NCBI GenBank assembly: GCA_024364735.1
Contig: JAGFNQ010000953.1
Span: 128,093 to 192,092 of the forward strand
Origin: Boesenbergia rotunda
Taxonomy: Eukaryota; Streptophyta; Magnoliopsida; Zingiberales; Zingiberaceae
DNA length: 64,000 bases
Direction: 5' to 3'
In this document: positions 45,731-56,672 of the stretch, one piece after another
Position numbering within the stretch: the stretch's first letter is position 1
How the letters are laid out: every line of letters begins with the position of its first letter
Translations under genes and position numbers: made by a program
The notes under the pieces: generated by a model
What the model saw: only the letters and a program-made list of their open reading frames with translations
Told to the model about the DNA's origin: nothing
Database searches by the model: none

Positions 45731-46945
45731 TATTAATTTATTATTGTTTCAAAGTTTTATTAATTTATTATTTTCTTTTAAAATTTTGAATGAAGGTTTT
45801 TTTTTTTATAAACGTATAAATATTAAAAGAAGTTTGTCAATAACTCAAACCTAGGTCTCCTAACTTAGAATTTAATATCTTAACCAACTAAAATATAATT
45901 ATTAATATTTTATTTTTGTTAGTTAATTATTTAATAATTAATCAATAATTTCCTTTATTATATTATTATTCTTAATAATTGAGAGTTGATTAATTAATTT
46001 ATTAATTTATAATCATGTCAATAAATAATTTTAAATATTAGTTAATTATTTAATAACTAAAAAATAATTTTTTTTTAATTTATTCATAATAAGTCTAACA
46101 TCGTCCCGTTCCGATAAATAATTTTGATTATCTATGAAAATATGAGATTAAGGTTAACTATAGAAAGGACTCTGGTTCTAGTTGTTACTAGAAAGAGGAA
46201 AGAAAAAAAATTTAGGTTAACTTTAGTTGCTATTAGAGGCTAATAAAAATAAAATATTAAGAGAAAAAAATAATAAAGTTAATATGCTTTAAAAATAATT
46301 GTTCCTTATAAATAATAATGATAGTTATTAATATTCTGATCACAAAAAATTTAATATGATTTTTTAAAAATAAATAATTTTTAATAAATGTCACTCTAAA
46401 ATATTTATAATAATTTTTTAAAATATATATATTAATTAAAAAAATAACAACGATGTATTCTAATAGTACAGAGTCAGAGGCTACGTAGAATCGAATAAAA
46501 AAAGAAAAAGGTTTTCTTAAGTGAGATTTAGGATTTTGGAGTTGAATAAAGGAAGAGGAAAAGTTTTCGGTATGAGATTTAGGTTCGAAATTGAATAGAA
46601 GAGAAAAGATTTCTAATATGAGATTTAGGATTTTGGCGATGAATAGAGGAAGACGAAAGCGCAGAGATTGCGTATGAAGCTTGAAACGAAAGTTATGAGT
46701 TTAGAGGGAAAACATTAAGCGAAAAAACTTTAGAAAAATAAATATAAGAAAAAAAATAGTATAAATAAAGTTAAGAATTTCTTTTAACAAAAATAAAAAT
46801 AGAAAAGAATGAAAATGGATATAAATAAAATTAAGATTTTATAATTTATTTAAAGAATAATTTATTTGATTAATAAATATTTTAAATTAATTAAATTAAA
46901 TTAAATTTGATATATACAAAATTAAATTAAATTAAGTAAACGATA
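45731..46945. other. AT-rich intergenic sequence
   Basis: No gene is visible. Between 46500 and 46690 a roughly 60-65-bp degenerate unit recurs three times, built around TGAGATTTAGG followed by a TTGAATA(A/G)A word and a purine run. The rest is simple AT-rich sequence. Confidence 0.5.
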
Positions 46946-47190
46946 AAGAAACTCTCATCACTGAAAAGATTCCAACATCTTAAATTTCAGCATTTGTTTA
47001 ACGTATCCATTTGGAACCAGATATCAATTTAAGTATTTACCCTTCTTCTCAAACAATTGTGAATAATGGAGAACAAGTAGGAACTTCTCTTCGTTATTGT
47101 AGTAATTAATGGAAAGGTTTATAGATTTCATCTTGTGATCTGCATGTTTTTTTTTGACATTTGAAAAAATAAAAATAGACGAATTGCAAC
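46946..47190 (+). repeat. Left copy of a dispersed inverted repeat (about 245 bp)
   Basis: The sequence, starting AAGAAACTCTCATCACTG, is the reverse complement of 57292-57050 with moderate divergence. Shared words include TCCATTTGGAACCAGATATC versus its complement near 57220, and CTATTTTTATT near the inner end. The right copy lies in intron 1 of the SNARE-like pseudogene. It may be an uncharacterised small repeat family. Confidence 0.7.
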
Positions 47191-47426
47191 TCATCATTAT
47201 TTTGCCTATTACTGAAGTGTTGTAGCGTAGGTCACTCGGAGTTGACGATTATATGAGCAGCGTTAGAAGCAAAACTCATGATAAGCGCATGGGCATATCT
47301 CTTTCAACCTAATATACTAGCACGCTCTCGGCTAGGGTCGTTAGATCTTCACCATCCCATAGGTAGGAAGAACTTTCGGTCGTCAAATCCAACGCTGAGA
47401 TGAAGCCAAATCTCCTTGATCATGAC

Positions 47427-47577
47427 TGTTATATTTGAGAGGTATCCTAAGGCAATCGCTTTATAAAAAATATATTATTTATTTGATAAATAAAGATTCA
47501 CAGTGCACATTCTCTATATGTATAATTGGATCTTAAACTCATTTACTAAACGTCCATAATATACTATTTTAACAAAA
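47427..47577 (+). repeat. Relic of an Angela-like LTR start
   Basis: It begins TGTTATATTTGAGAGG and continues TCCTAAGGCAATCGC and TCTTAAACTCATTTACTAAA. These are the opening blocks of the A1-type LTR (opposite strand at 40230 and 23923). Only the first 150 bp remain. Confidence 0.75.
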
Positions 47578-47738
47578 ATGACAATAACAAACCCTCTTCA
47601 TCATTTGATGTACTTGATGGTACTAAGCACAAAAAATATGATGATCAATCTACTCTGAACATGGATCTAGGAGCAGCTGAGAGAACAAACACAATTGATG
47701 GCATAAATGACTTGTTATATGGCCTTAATCCTAATTAG
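47578..47738 (+). pseudogene. C-terminal coding fragment of an unrecognised gene
   Basis: A plus-strand frame reads NDNNKPSSSFDVLDG, then QSTLNMDLGAAERTNTIDGI, then NDLLYGLNPN and a TAG stop. It is hydrophilic with balanced composition and looks like a genuine host protein tail rather than transposon sequence. I do not recognise the family. The upstream part is replaced by an LTR relic, so this is at best the last exon of a broken gene. A chance open frame cannot be excluded at 53 codons. Confidence 0.4.
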
Positions 47739-47942
47739 TGATTAGTTGTTTATCTTCTATGTGTATACACCCTCATAATTTGTCCACTATTTTTCAATTT
47801 TTGACAGCAAGAAGATCAAATAATATATAAAGAAAGGGGAGGAGAAGAGGGAAAGCAGCAATAGAAGCACCAATAACAAAATAGGATAGACATTAGAGCT
47901 CAGAAAAATTGAGATGTATCCATATTATATAGCCATTCCAAT

Positions 47943-50760
47943 TAGACCCGATCACGGTTCGGAACCGACGGTTCGACGGTTCGGAACCGTCGGTTCGACG
48001 GTTCATGAGAGGTCGACCCTTAACCTTAACCGCCTAAGTCAGCTACGGTTCACGGTTCGGAACCGCCGATTCACGGTTCGGTTCACGGTTCGCCACGGTT
48101 CAAGATTATTATATTAAAAAAATTAAAAATTAAAAATTAAATTAAAAAAATAAATTTTATTAAAAAAGGATTTGTACTTATATAAGTTGTCTACGTATCC
48201 CCTTAGGGTATAGGGGAATCAAAGCCCACGTAGTTCTTTTACATTTTTACCCTTTTACATTCTTTACATTTTTACTCTTTCTCACTCACTTCCATTTCCT
48301 CCCGTTCCCGTTGTATTTGTTCCTTCGGTATCAAATTCTTCGACTTCGTCTTTTGAAAGTTGCATTCCTTGGATTCGCTTCTCGACTCTGGTCCAATCAT
48401 CTAGTAATGCTTGAGCTTCCAATGAGTCGGGAGACATAGTTGATCGTCATTCATCTAATATGTTGCCGCCGGCATTGAACGTCTGCTCCACAGCAACAGT
48501 TGACACTGGAGAAGCTAAAATTTCTTTTGCGATCATGGAGAGAACGGGAAAGCTTTGAGCCTTCTGTGACCACCACTTCAAGATATCGAAGTCTTCGCTA
48601 TCTGCTTCATTAAAATCAAAAGAAGTCGTAAAATAATTCTCAAGTTCCTGTGTGGAACTTGAGGATCCTCGTGGACGTTTCGTTCGTTCTTTTAATAAAA
48701 GTTGTGCTTTTGTAAGTTTTAAATTAGTAGTAGTAGGTTGTTGTGTTTCAGAAATATTAGTTTGTGTTCCATATTTAATATAATATTGATTATAAAGATC
48801 ATATAAATAATTTCTAATATTATATATAATATTAGCTGGATCCGAAGAGGAAGAATCTTTAATAGGAATTAAAACGTCATAATATAAAGTTAACATTTCT
48901 TGTAAAACTTCTAATTTAAATCTAGGATCTAAAGCAAATGCAATTAAATAAATTTCAAGAATAAAATAAAAATATTTTTCCCATTTAGTTTTCATAGCTA
49001 TTATACATGAAGTTAAAGCTTCATTATTTACATGTTCATTTAATATTAATACTATACTACAAAAATTCACTAAAATTAAATGAGCAGTGGGATAATAAAC
49101 ACCGAAAAGTTGTTCAGTTGCATCGTTAAAAACTTTTAAAATTTCACAAATATTACTACAAATATTCCATTGTTATGAAAATAAATATATATTAGTATTA
49201 CTATTTTGTGCAAAAAATAAGCATAATAAATCTTTATATTGAAAAGAATCTTGTAATAATTGATATGTTGAATTCCAACGTGTTGGAACATCACGTGGAA
49301 ATTTTTTAGGTCTCATTCCATTAGCTTTACAAAATCTACCCCATTGTTTCATCATAGATGGATGGGACCATAAGTATAAAATTACGGTTCTAATTAGTTG
49401 AATATAATTTTGTAAAAGTTTTAATCCATCTTGAACACATAAATTTAAAACATGGCATACACAACGAATACGAAAAAATAAACCACCAATAACAGGTTGA
49501 CAAATAAATTTTAGTTCATCTATAGAAGCAATATTAGAACTAGCATTGTCTAATGATATTGAAAAATTTGATTAGTCAATCCATATTCTTCTAAAATTAA
49601 GTGTAATAATTGTGCAATGTTATGAGCAGTATGTGATTCATCAAAAACTCTATAAGCTAACAATCTTTTTTGGAGGATCCAGGAGTTATCAATCTAATGG
49701 CATGTTACACCCATATAAGAATGAGTTTGCCAATGATCACTCCAAATATCGGAACATAAAGAAACTTTATTATTTAATTTACTAAATTCATCAATTAAAT
49801 TTTTTTTTCTTATTTTACTAATCTTTTAATTACACGAGTAAGTGTAGTCCTATGTACACGTTTAGCAGCAGGATTAAGAGATTCTTTACAAAAATCTTCA
49901 AATGTGCATTTAGAGCCAAAACTAAAAGAAAGATGTTCTACGAAAACAAATTTAGCTAATGATTCTCTTAATTTATTATCTGAATATAAAAATAAACCAG
50001 AATCAGTACTACTACCACTAGAAAATCTAGATAATTATGTTTGAGAGCGGTCAAGCCCATATTCCGTCGGATGCTTCGTTTCTACATGTCGTTTCAACGA
50101 CCCATAGCCGCCGCCGGCTTAGAATTTGTAAGAAGCATTGCAATGCTTGCATTTTGCACGCATTTCTCCCGACGGAAGTGTGACCTTCTCAAAATGTTTA
50201 GTGAAAATAAACGATTTTAAAGGAGGATTTTTCCGAACCTTAGAAGTAATCGCATCGGTACTTCCTTGCGTTTCGGGGATCGGAGGGCATTGGGGCTAAG
50301 CCTCGGTTTCATCATCGGTGGATTGAATTTGAAGGTTGGGATCCTCGTACGCTATTTTTTTCCCCTCCAAGATCGAGATGATGAAGCTCTGTGACCTCCT
50401 TCTATTATCGTTGAAAAATGAAGAACGCGGAGAGAAGAGAAGTTGAGATTTGAGAATGAGAGATTGAGAGAAGAGAAGTTGTGTGTGAAAATGATGAAAT
50501 GAGCTCCCTATTTATAGAGTTCGGATCATAACGGTCACTAAATCATAGTCATTGATCAAAAAACGGTCAAATGATCTCATCCATCGAAAAAAAGAAAAAA
50601 AATTAAAAAAAATATCATCCAACGGCACTGAACCGGCGGTTCAGTGCCGTTGGAACCGGCGGTTAACCGCCGGTTTGTGGTTTTTAGGCTCGCGGCCCGA
50701 AACCGACCCGACATCCTACTGGGCCGGGTCCGGGCTGGAGCCGGCCCGGGGTCGGGTCTA
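47943..50760 (-). mobile_element. hAT DNA transposon (2818 bp), RICESLEEPER-like
   Basis: The termini are inverted (TAGACCCGATCACGG left, TAGACCCGACCCCGG right) and flanked by the perfect 8-bp duplication ATTCCAAT (47935-47942 and 50761-50768), the hAT hallmark. Subterminal DNA is rich in short CGGTTCGGAACCG-like palindromes and GACGGTTC repeats, likely transposase contact sites. The transposase gene inside is decayed, so the copy is non-autonomous. Confidence 0.93.
48430..50160 (-). pseudogene. hAT transposase, decayed
   Basis: From the N-terminus (minus strand): a BED-type zinc finger KCKHCNASYKF...GSLKRHVETKH near 50150-50080, the DNASSN block near 49540, and RCVCHVLNLCVQDGLKLL. Next come KKFPRDVPTRWNSTYQLLQD (49300 region) and DPRFKLEVL near 48920, then the C-terminal dimerisation block WWSQKAQSFPVLSMIAKEIL followed by VAVEQTFNAGGNILDE. 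Stops lie in the BED finger and after 49173, and frames change near 49570, so no transposase is made. Confidence 0.9.
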
Positions 50761-50984
50761 ATTCCAATTCCAGTTTCAATTGTATCCCCAAATTCAACGC
50801 TTATTAGTCAATCGAAATATATTTATAGACACGAGAAAACTTTCAAAATCAGATGTTCTAGGAATATTATGTTGATGCAGTCTAACCCTGATTGTTGTTT
50901 TGGTGTTGACATCGATTTTAGTTTAGGTAGATGACTATGATTATGATTAAGTCCTGATCAAGGATTATGCATGGTATGGAAAAT

Positions 50985-51395
50985 CCTAACCTGGAGTGTT
51001 AGGTGTGGAAAATCCTAGCTTGGAGGGCTAGGTGTTGGAAAATCCTAACCTGGAGGGTTAGGTGTGGAAAATCCTAGCTTGGAGGGCTAGGTGTTGGAAA
51101 AGTCCTAATTCGGAAGAGTTGGGTGAAAAGTCATAGCTTGGAGGGCTAGGTGAAAAGTCCTAACTTGGAAGGTTAGGTACAAATTCCCAACTTGGAGGGT
51201 TAGGTGAAAAAGTCCTGGCTTGGAGGGTCAGGTGCCTAGCTTGGAGGGCTAGGTTGGATGAAGTTCTAACTCGGAAGGGTTGGGTGAAAAGTCCTAGCTT
51301 GGAGGGCTAGGTGAAAAGTCCTAACTTGGAGGGTTAGGTGCAAATTACCAACTTGGAGGGTTAGATGGAAAAATCCTAGCTTGGAGGGCTAGGTT
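50985..51395 (+). repeat. Array of CCTAGCTTGGAGGGCTAGG-type units
   Basis: There are about 14 variants of a 28-35-bp unit: a linker AAAATC or AAAAGTC, then a hairpin-forming CCTAGCTTGGAGGGCTAGG or CCTAACTTGGAGGGTTAGG. Arms covary between units: CCTAGC pairs with GCTAGG, and CCTAAC pairs with GTTAGG. Confidence 0.85.
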
Positions 51396-51411
51396 TGAGT
51401 CCCTGGATCGG

Positions 51412-51972
51412 TCTGGTGACCGATCAGGGATATTGGCACGCTGCTCCGTCGTGGATCGGTCTGGTGACCGATTCAACGATGACTGATCGGTCTGGCGACC
51501 GATTAGGGAGCATACAGTGAGGTTGGAAACCTACTGTGTGGCTCCTGATCGGTCTGGTGATCGATCATGGAGCAGGTGTGGCCTCACTGTTTGGCTCCTG
51601 ATCGGTCCGGTGACCGATCAGGGAGCAGACAGTGTCCTCACTGCTTGGCTCCTGATCGGTATGGTGACCGATCAGGGTGCGAACAGTGAGTTGAGTTCCC
51701 CTGCCGATCAGGTCCTGAACGGTCCGGTGACCGATCAAAGACTTAGGATTTGATTTCCGCAGTTACTGTTCACTCAGACGTGGACCGATCAGGCTTGAGC
51801 CTGATCGGACAGGAAGTAACCTGATCGGTCTGGTGACCGATCAGGCTTCACTCTGATCGGTCTGGTGACCGATCAGGCTTGTGTCGCCACGAGAGCTGGG
51901 AGTCCCAGCAAAGCGGTTGATCGGTCCGGTGACCGACCCACGAGCCCTGGATCGGTCACCGGACCGATCACT
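51412..51972 (+). repeat. Array of GATCGGTC...GACCGATC palindromes
   Basis: About 12 copies of the near-palindrome GATCGGTCTGGTGACCGATC, spaced irregularly at 30-60 bp, often extended to CCTGATCGG...CCGATCAGG. One copy near 51950 is in inverted form. Confidence 0.88.
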
Positions 51973-53371
51973 TTAATTCAAATTGCACTGTCAGACGCTC
52001 TAATCGCGTCTGACCGTATTCGATTCTCTGCGCTTAACATCTGATACTTGATTTACTGAGTGATATGCTGTTCTAACAGTCTGATTAAGCTGCAGGTGAC
52101 AGGGAAGGATTCAAACACTCAAGGAGAGTCAATGGAGACCTTTCCTTGGAGCAGGTTTGTCCGTTTTTCCATCTCAGGTTGCAACGGCCGAGCTGCAGAC
52201 TGGAGCTGAGACTGGAGCTTGGCTGAGGGAAGCTCAGGGAGTCCAGGGAGAGCTCAGTGGTAGCTGGCATTGGCAGGTGAGCAGCTGGTGGCTGGAGGGA
52301 TGGTGTCACCTGATGCTTGGTGGAGAAACAAAAGGGCGGAAGAAGGCTTCGTTGAAGCAGAGTTCGCGAACAGCTTTGAGGCTTGAGTTCTTGCTGCGCA
52401 TTTGTGTTCTCTACACTTAGCTTGCTGCGTGCGTGTGTTCTTGCTGTTCCATCATTCTTTGAGCAAGCCATTGAGATCTAAGAAGCAACCATTTCTTACT
52501 TGAGTGCTTGGAGGAAGGAACAAGAGGCTTGAAGTCCAACAGTGAGAAGACACGAAGGAGGGAGTCCTTGCATGAGATCGTCGCTGGGTGGAGCTCGGGA
52601 AAAGCTTGCTGTGTTCTTGTCTTTGCTAAGTGCTAAGTAAGATTTTCCTTGTGTTTCATTGTGCTTAAACCTATATCCTTGTTTGAAACGCTGTGGAGAG
52701 GTTACTCCACCGAAAAGGAGGTTGCTTTATATCCGGTGAGCACCGGGGCTTAATCTGCCGACGATCAAGGGATCGCCCACCTTAAGGGCACGCCAAGGAG
52801 TAAGGGCAAGTTATCCCCGAACCTTGTAAACCCTCTTTGTTAGCAATCTTGTTTGTTTGCTCTAGCTGTTTTGATTTCTGCATTTCTGCACGTTTCTGTT
52901 TCCATTACTTCTTCCGTTGTGCTACTAACAAATTGAGTGCAGAATTTCACTAAGTGATTAAAGTTCAAGTGTTTGGCTATATTTCCCCCCCCCTAGCCAT
53001 CCGGGTTCCAACATATTATTTAATCTAAGTCTTAAATAATTACGTGGTTCATTCCATTAGAATCCTACAAGAATCAATAGTCTCATATATAACACTTATT
53101 CTAGCATTCAACGAGATGCTAATCATGCTTTGGTAACTCACGTTAATATTTTAATTCAATTTTCTAATCAATATACGTATATATTTAGACAAATAAATAA
53201 GTGAAAGCGGATTAAATTAGGGGTCTTGGCAATTACCAATACCACATGCAAACTACTTTGAAAAACAAATCACAGACAGTCTTCTATTTTCAATATATCT
53301 TCTATTAACCAAAGGCTACAGGAAAAACATGCAAATGATATTTGATTAACTTTTCACATGGAATTTGACTA

Positions 53372-56300
53372 CAACAACAACAACAACAACAAAGCCTTAT
53401 CCCACTAGGTGGGGTCGGCTATATGGATCCTTTTACGCCATTGAGTTCTATCCCCTACTATATCATCATCTAGATTTAAATAAAATTTATCTTGTTTTAT
53501 TGTTGCCAACCAAGTCTTTTTTGGTCTTCCTCTCCCTCTTTTAATGTGCGTATTTATCATAGTTTCACATCGTCTAACAGGGGCATTTATTGGTCTTCTA
53601 AGTACATGTCCGTACCATCTCAAACGTGTCTCCCGAAGTTTTTCTTCAATAGATGCAACTCCGACTTTCTCTCTAATACTCTCATTCCTTATTCTATCCA
53701 TCCTCGTATGTCCACACATCCACCTTAACATCCTCATCTCTGCAACTTTCATCTTTTGCTCATGTGCTCGAGTCATAGCCCAACATTCAGCACCATATAA
53801 CATAGCAGGTCTAACTGCCGTTTTGTAGAACTTCCCTTTAAGTTTTAGAGGTACTTTACGATCACATAAGACACCCGATGCTAATCTCCATTTCAACCAT
53901 CCTGCTTGTATTCTATGTAAGACATCTCTCTCAATTCCTCCATCACTTTGCAAGAACGATCCTAAATACTTAAAGTTCTCGATTTTAGACAGCTCATCAT
54001 CTCCTATCTTAACAATTGTTTCACTACGTCTAGCATTGCTAAACTTAAATTCCATATATTCAGTCTTTACTCTACTAAGCCTAAAACCTTTCATTTCTAG
54101 AGTTTCCCGCCAAGATTCTAGTTTAGCATTTACTCCTTCACGTGTCTCATCTATCAAAACAATATCATCTGCAAACAACATGCACCATGGCACTGTATCT
54201 TGAATGTGCCTAGTGAGTTCATCCATGATTAGTGTAAAAAGATAGGGACTTAAAGCTGATCCTTGATGTAACCCTATCCTTATTGGAAATGCTTCAGTCA
54301 ATCCACCTGAAGTCTTCACTCTAGTCGTTACATCTTCATACATATCTTTAATTAGGTCAATATATGTTACGCTAACGCCTCTCTTTTCTAGAATTCTCCA
54401 TATAATTTCTCTTGGTACCCTATCATAAGCTTTTTCTAAATCAATAAATACCATGTGTAGATCTTTCTTTTGCTCCCGATATTTTTCAATTAATTGCCTA
54501 AGAAGATGTATAGCTTCTATTGTCGACCTTCCAGGCATGAACCCAAATTGATTTTCGGTTACCGTGGTCTCCTTCCTCAATCTTTTTTCTATTACTCTTT
54601 CCCAAAGCTTCATGGTATGACTCATTAATTTAATACCCCTATAGTTTGCACAATTTTGTATGTCTCCTTTGTTCTTATATAAGGGAACTAGACTACTTAC
54701 CCTCCATTGATTAGGCATTTTTTTTGTTTTCAATATTAAATTAAATAATTTTGTAAGCCATTCAATACCTTTTTTCCCTAAACATTTCCATACCTCTATT
54801 GGGATATCATCCGGTCCCACGGCCTTTCCATTTTGCATCCCTTTCAAAGCTTGTTCTACTTCTGAAGTTTGAATTCTCCGATGAAAATTAAAATTTCTAT
54901 ACTCATTTGAAATACTTAAATTGCCTAAGTCAAGTTGGTCCCCTAAACTTTCATTAAAAAGTTGATGAAAGTAAATCTTCCACCGCTCTTTTATTTCGCT
55001 ATCATTTACTAGTACTCTATCGCATTCATCTTTAATACATCTTATTTGACTAAGGTCTCTTGTTTTCCTTTCTCTTGCTTTAGCTATTTTATAAATGTCT
55101 CTTTCCCCTTCTTTTGTATCTAAATTTTGATATAATCGTTCAAAAGTTTTATTTTTTACTTCATTCACTGCTTTCTTAGCCTCTTTCTTGGCTATTGTAT
55201 ATTTTTTTAAGTTTTCCTCGTTCTTACAAATATATAATTCCTTATAAGCTATTCGTTTTTCTTTCACTTTCTCTTGTACTTTCTCATTCCACCACCAAGA
55301 TTCCTTCCTTGGTGGTGCATGCCCCTTTGACTCACCGAGTACATCCTTAGCTACTATTTTCAACTTTGATACCATCTTATCCCATGTCGTATTAGAGTCG
55401 CTATATATTTCATCTAATGCTTGTATTCCTACCTTCTCCTTCAATATGTTTTGCTTCCCATCCTTTAACTTCCACCACTTAATTCTAGGAGTCGTGTATA
55501 TTTTTCCTCTATTGATATTATAACTAAGGCGTATATCTAACACTACTAATCTATGTTGGGTAGTTAAGCTTTCTCCAGGGATAACCTTACAATCTTTACA
55601 AATCTTCCTATCTCTCTTCCTAACCATAAAATAATCAATTTGTGATTTATTATTCCCACTTTTGAATGTGATCAAGTGTTCTTCTTTTTTCTTAAAAAAT
55701 GTATTAGCTAGTATAAGGTCATATGCTATCGCAAAATCCAATATAGTTTTTCCTTCTTCATTTCTTGTTCCAAACCCATAACCCCCATGTACTCTCTCAT
55801 ATTCTTCATTTTTCGCTCCGACATGTCCATTTAGATCGCCTCCTATTAAAATCATTTCATTTGGCGGAATGTTTTGTAATACCTCATCTAAATCGCTCCA
55901 AAATCTTGATTTAGTTTCTTCATCTAATCCTACTTGAGGTGCATATATGCTAATTACGTTCACAACTTCTTTCGCCACTACTATCTTGAGAGCTATAATT
56001 CTATCCCCCTTTCTAACTACACCAACAACTTCATCTTTTAAAGAACTATCTACAAAAATACCCACTCCATTTCTTGTTTTACTCTTTCCTGTATACCATA
56101 ACTTAAAACCCGAGTTCTCTATCATTTTTGCCTTCTCACCTACCCATTTTGTCTCTTGCACACACAAAATACTAATTTTTCTCCTAATCATTGTATCTAC
56201 TACCTCCATTGTTTTACCAGTGAGAGTTCCTATATTCCATGTTCCAAATCTGAGACTATTACTTTTCTTATAATGTTTATTCTTAGTCCACCTATGGTGT

Positions 56301-56632
56301 GAGAACTCTTGCCTATTTAACACTACACCCAAGTTCTCATGGAGATGTAGCGGTCCTTGCCGAGACGTTACAGTCGGACCCTGCAACGCGAACCCTTGCA
56401 TATTTAGCACTACACCCGGGTTCTGGAGATGTAGCGGTCCTTGCCGAGACGTTACAGTCGGACCCTGCAACGCGTTCCTTCCGGGGAACATCCTAGCATT
56501 AGCATAATACTTTAATGGATCCATTCATTGAGTATTTGCCATAGTTTTTTTACGCTGGCTGGCAACCTAACGCAACCCTCCTCCTTTATCCGGGCTTGGG
56601 ACCGGCCATGACTAGGTCGTCACAGGCGGAGT
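53372..56632 (-). mobile_element. Full-length RTE-type LINE (3261 bp)
   Basis: A perfect 21-bp target duplication (53351-53371 and 56633-56653, starting TTTTCACATGG) flanks the element. The 3' end has the plant RTE tail: GCCGACCCCACCTAGTGGG, then GATAAGGC and a TTG microsatellite. The 5' end carries GTGACGACCTAGTCATGGCC. One long frame fills most of it. It sits in an intron of the SNARE-like pseudogene, in the same orientation. Confidence 0.95.
53405..56524 (-). CDS. RTE endonuclease-reverse transcriptase, 1039 aa
   Basis: It catalyses target-primed reverse transcription: an AP-type endonuclease nicks DNA and RT copies the RNA at the nick. The endonuclease spans about residues 91-335, with FGTWNIGTLTGK, VQETKW (catalytic Glu), YAPQVG, GGDLNGHVG, SQIDYF and a final TQHRLVVLDIRL. 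RT spans about 565-830, with GKAVGPDDIPIEVW, NYRGIKLMSHTMKLWERVIE, NQFGFMPGRSTIEAIHLLRQ, FIDLEKAYDRVPRE, GLHQGSALSPYLFTLIMDEL and catalytic FADD (about 784-787). The RTE C-terminal AVRPAMLYGAECWAMTR and RLRWYGHVLRRP follow. No stop or shift is visible and all key residues are kept. Residues about 18-74 contain an in-frame 28-codon tandem duplication (84-bp period). The copy may be young and possibly active. Confidence 0.93.
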   Translation of the reverse strand: MDPLKYYANARMFPGRNALQGPTVTSRQGPLHLQNPGVVLNMQGFALQGPTVTSRQGPLHLHENLGVVLNRQEFSHHRWTKNKHYKKSNSLRFGTWNIGTLTGKTMEVVDTMIRRKISILCVQETKWVGEKAKMIENSGFKLWYTGKSKTRNGVGIFVDSSLKDEVVGVVRKGDRIIALKIVVAKEVVNVISIYAPQVGLDEETKSRFWSDLDEVLQNIPPNEMILIGGDLNGHVGAKNEEYERVHGGYGFGTRNEEGKTILDFAIAYDLILANTFFKKKEEHLITFKSGNNKSQIDYFMVRKRDRKICKDCKVIPGESLTTQHRLVVLDIRLSYNINRGKIYTTPRIKWWKLKDGKQNILKEKVGIQALDEIYSDSNTTWDKMVSKLKIVAKDVLGESKGHAPPRKESWWWNEKVQEKVKEKRIAYKELYICKNEENLKKYTIAKKEAKKAVNEVKNKTFERLYQNLDTKEGERDIYKIAKARERKTRDLSQIRCIKDECDRVLVNDSEIKERWKIYFHQLFNESLGDQLDLGNLSISNEYRNFNFHRRIQTSEVEQALKGMQNGKAVGPDDIPIEVWKCLGKKGIEWLTKLFNLILKTKKMPNQWRVSSLVPLYKNKGDIQNCANYRGIKLMSHTMKLWERVIEKRLRKETTVTENQFGFMPGRSTIEAIHLLRQLIEKYREQKKDLHMVFIDLEKAYDRVPREIIWRILEKRGVSVTYIDLIKDMYEDVTTRVKTSGGLTEAFPIRIGLHQGSALSPYLFTLIMDELTRHIQDTVPWCMLFADDIVLIDETREGVNAKLESWRETLEMKGFRLSRVKTEYMEFKFSNARRSETIVKIGDDELSKIENFKYLGSFLQSDGGIERDVLHRIQAGWLKWRLASGVLCDRKVPLKLKGKFYKTAVRPAMLYGAECWAMTRAHEQKMKVAEMRMLRWMCGHTRMDRIRNESIREKVGVASIEEKLRETRLRWYGHVLRRPINAPVRRCETMINTHIKRGRGRPKKTWLATIKQDKFYLNLDDDIVGDRTQWRKRIHIADPT

Positions 56633-56672
56633 TTTTCACATGGAATTTGACTAATGCAAAAAATTTACATAC

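Larger units (their letters stand above)
50870..53013 (+). mobile_element. Solo LTR of a SIRE-like family (2144 bp)
   Basis: It starts TGTTGATGCAGTC and ends CCATCCGGGTTCCAACA, and is flanked by the duplication TATTA (50865-50869 and 53014-53018). Ends and pyrimidine-rich tail (TTTCCCCCCCCCTAGCC) parallel the S1/S2 LTRs, but the body is different. No internal region is attached. It contains two palindrome arrays annotated separately. The open frames inside are by-products of those arrays. Confidence 0.9.

Noticed and set aside
51517..51753. 78-codon repetitive open frame
   Set aside because: It is a by-product of the GATCGGTC...GACCGATC array, with no other support.
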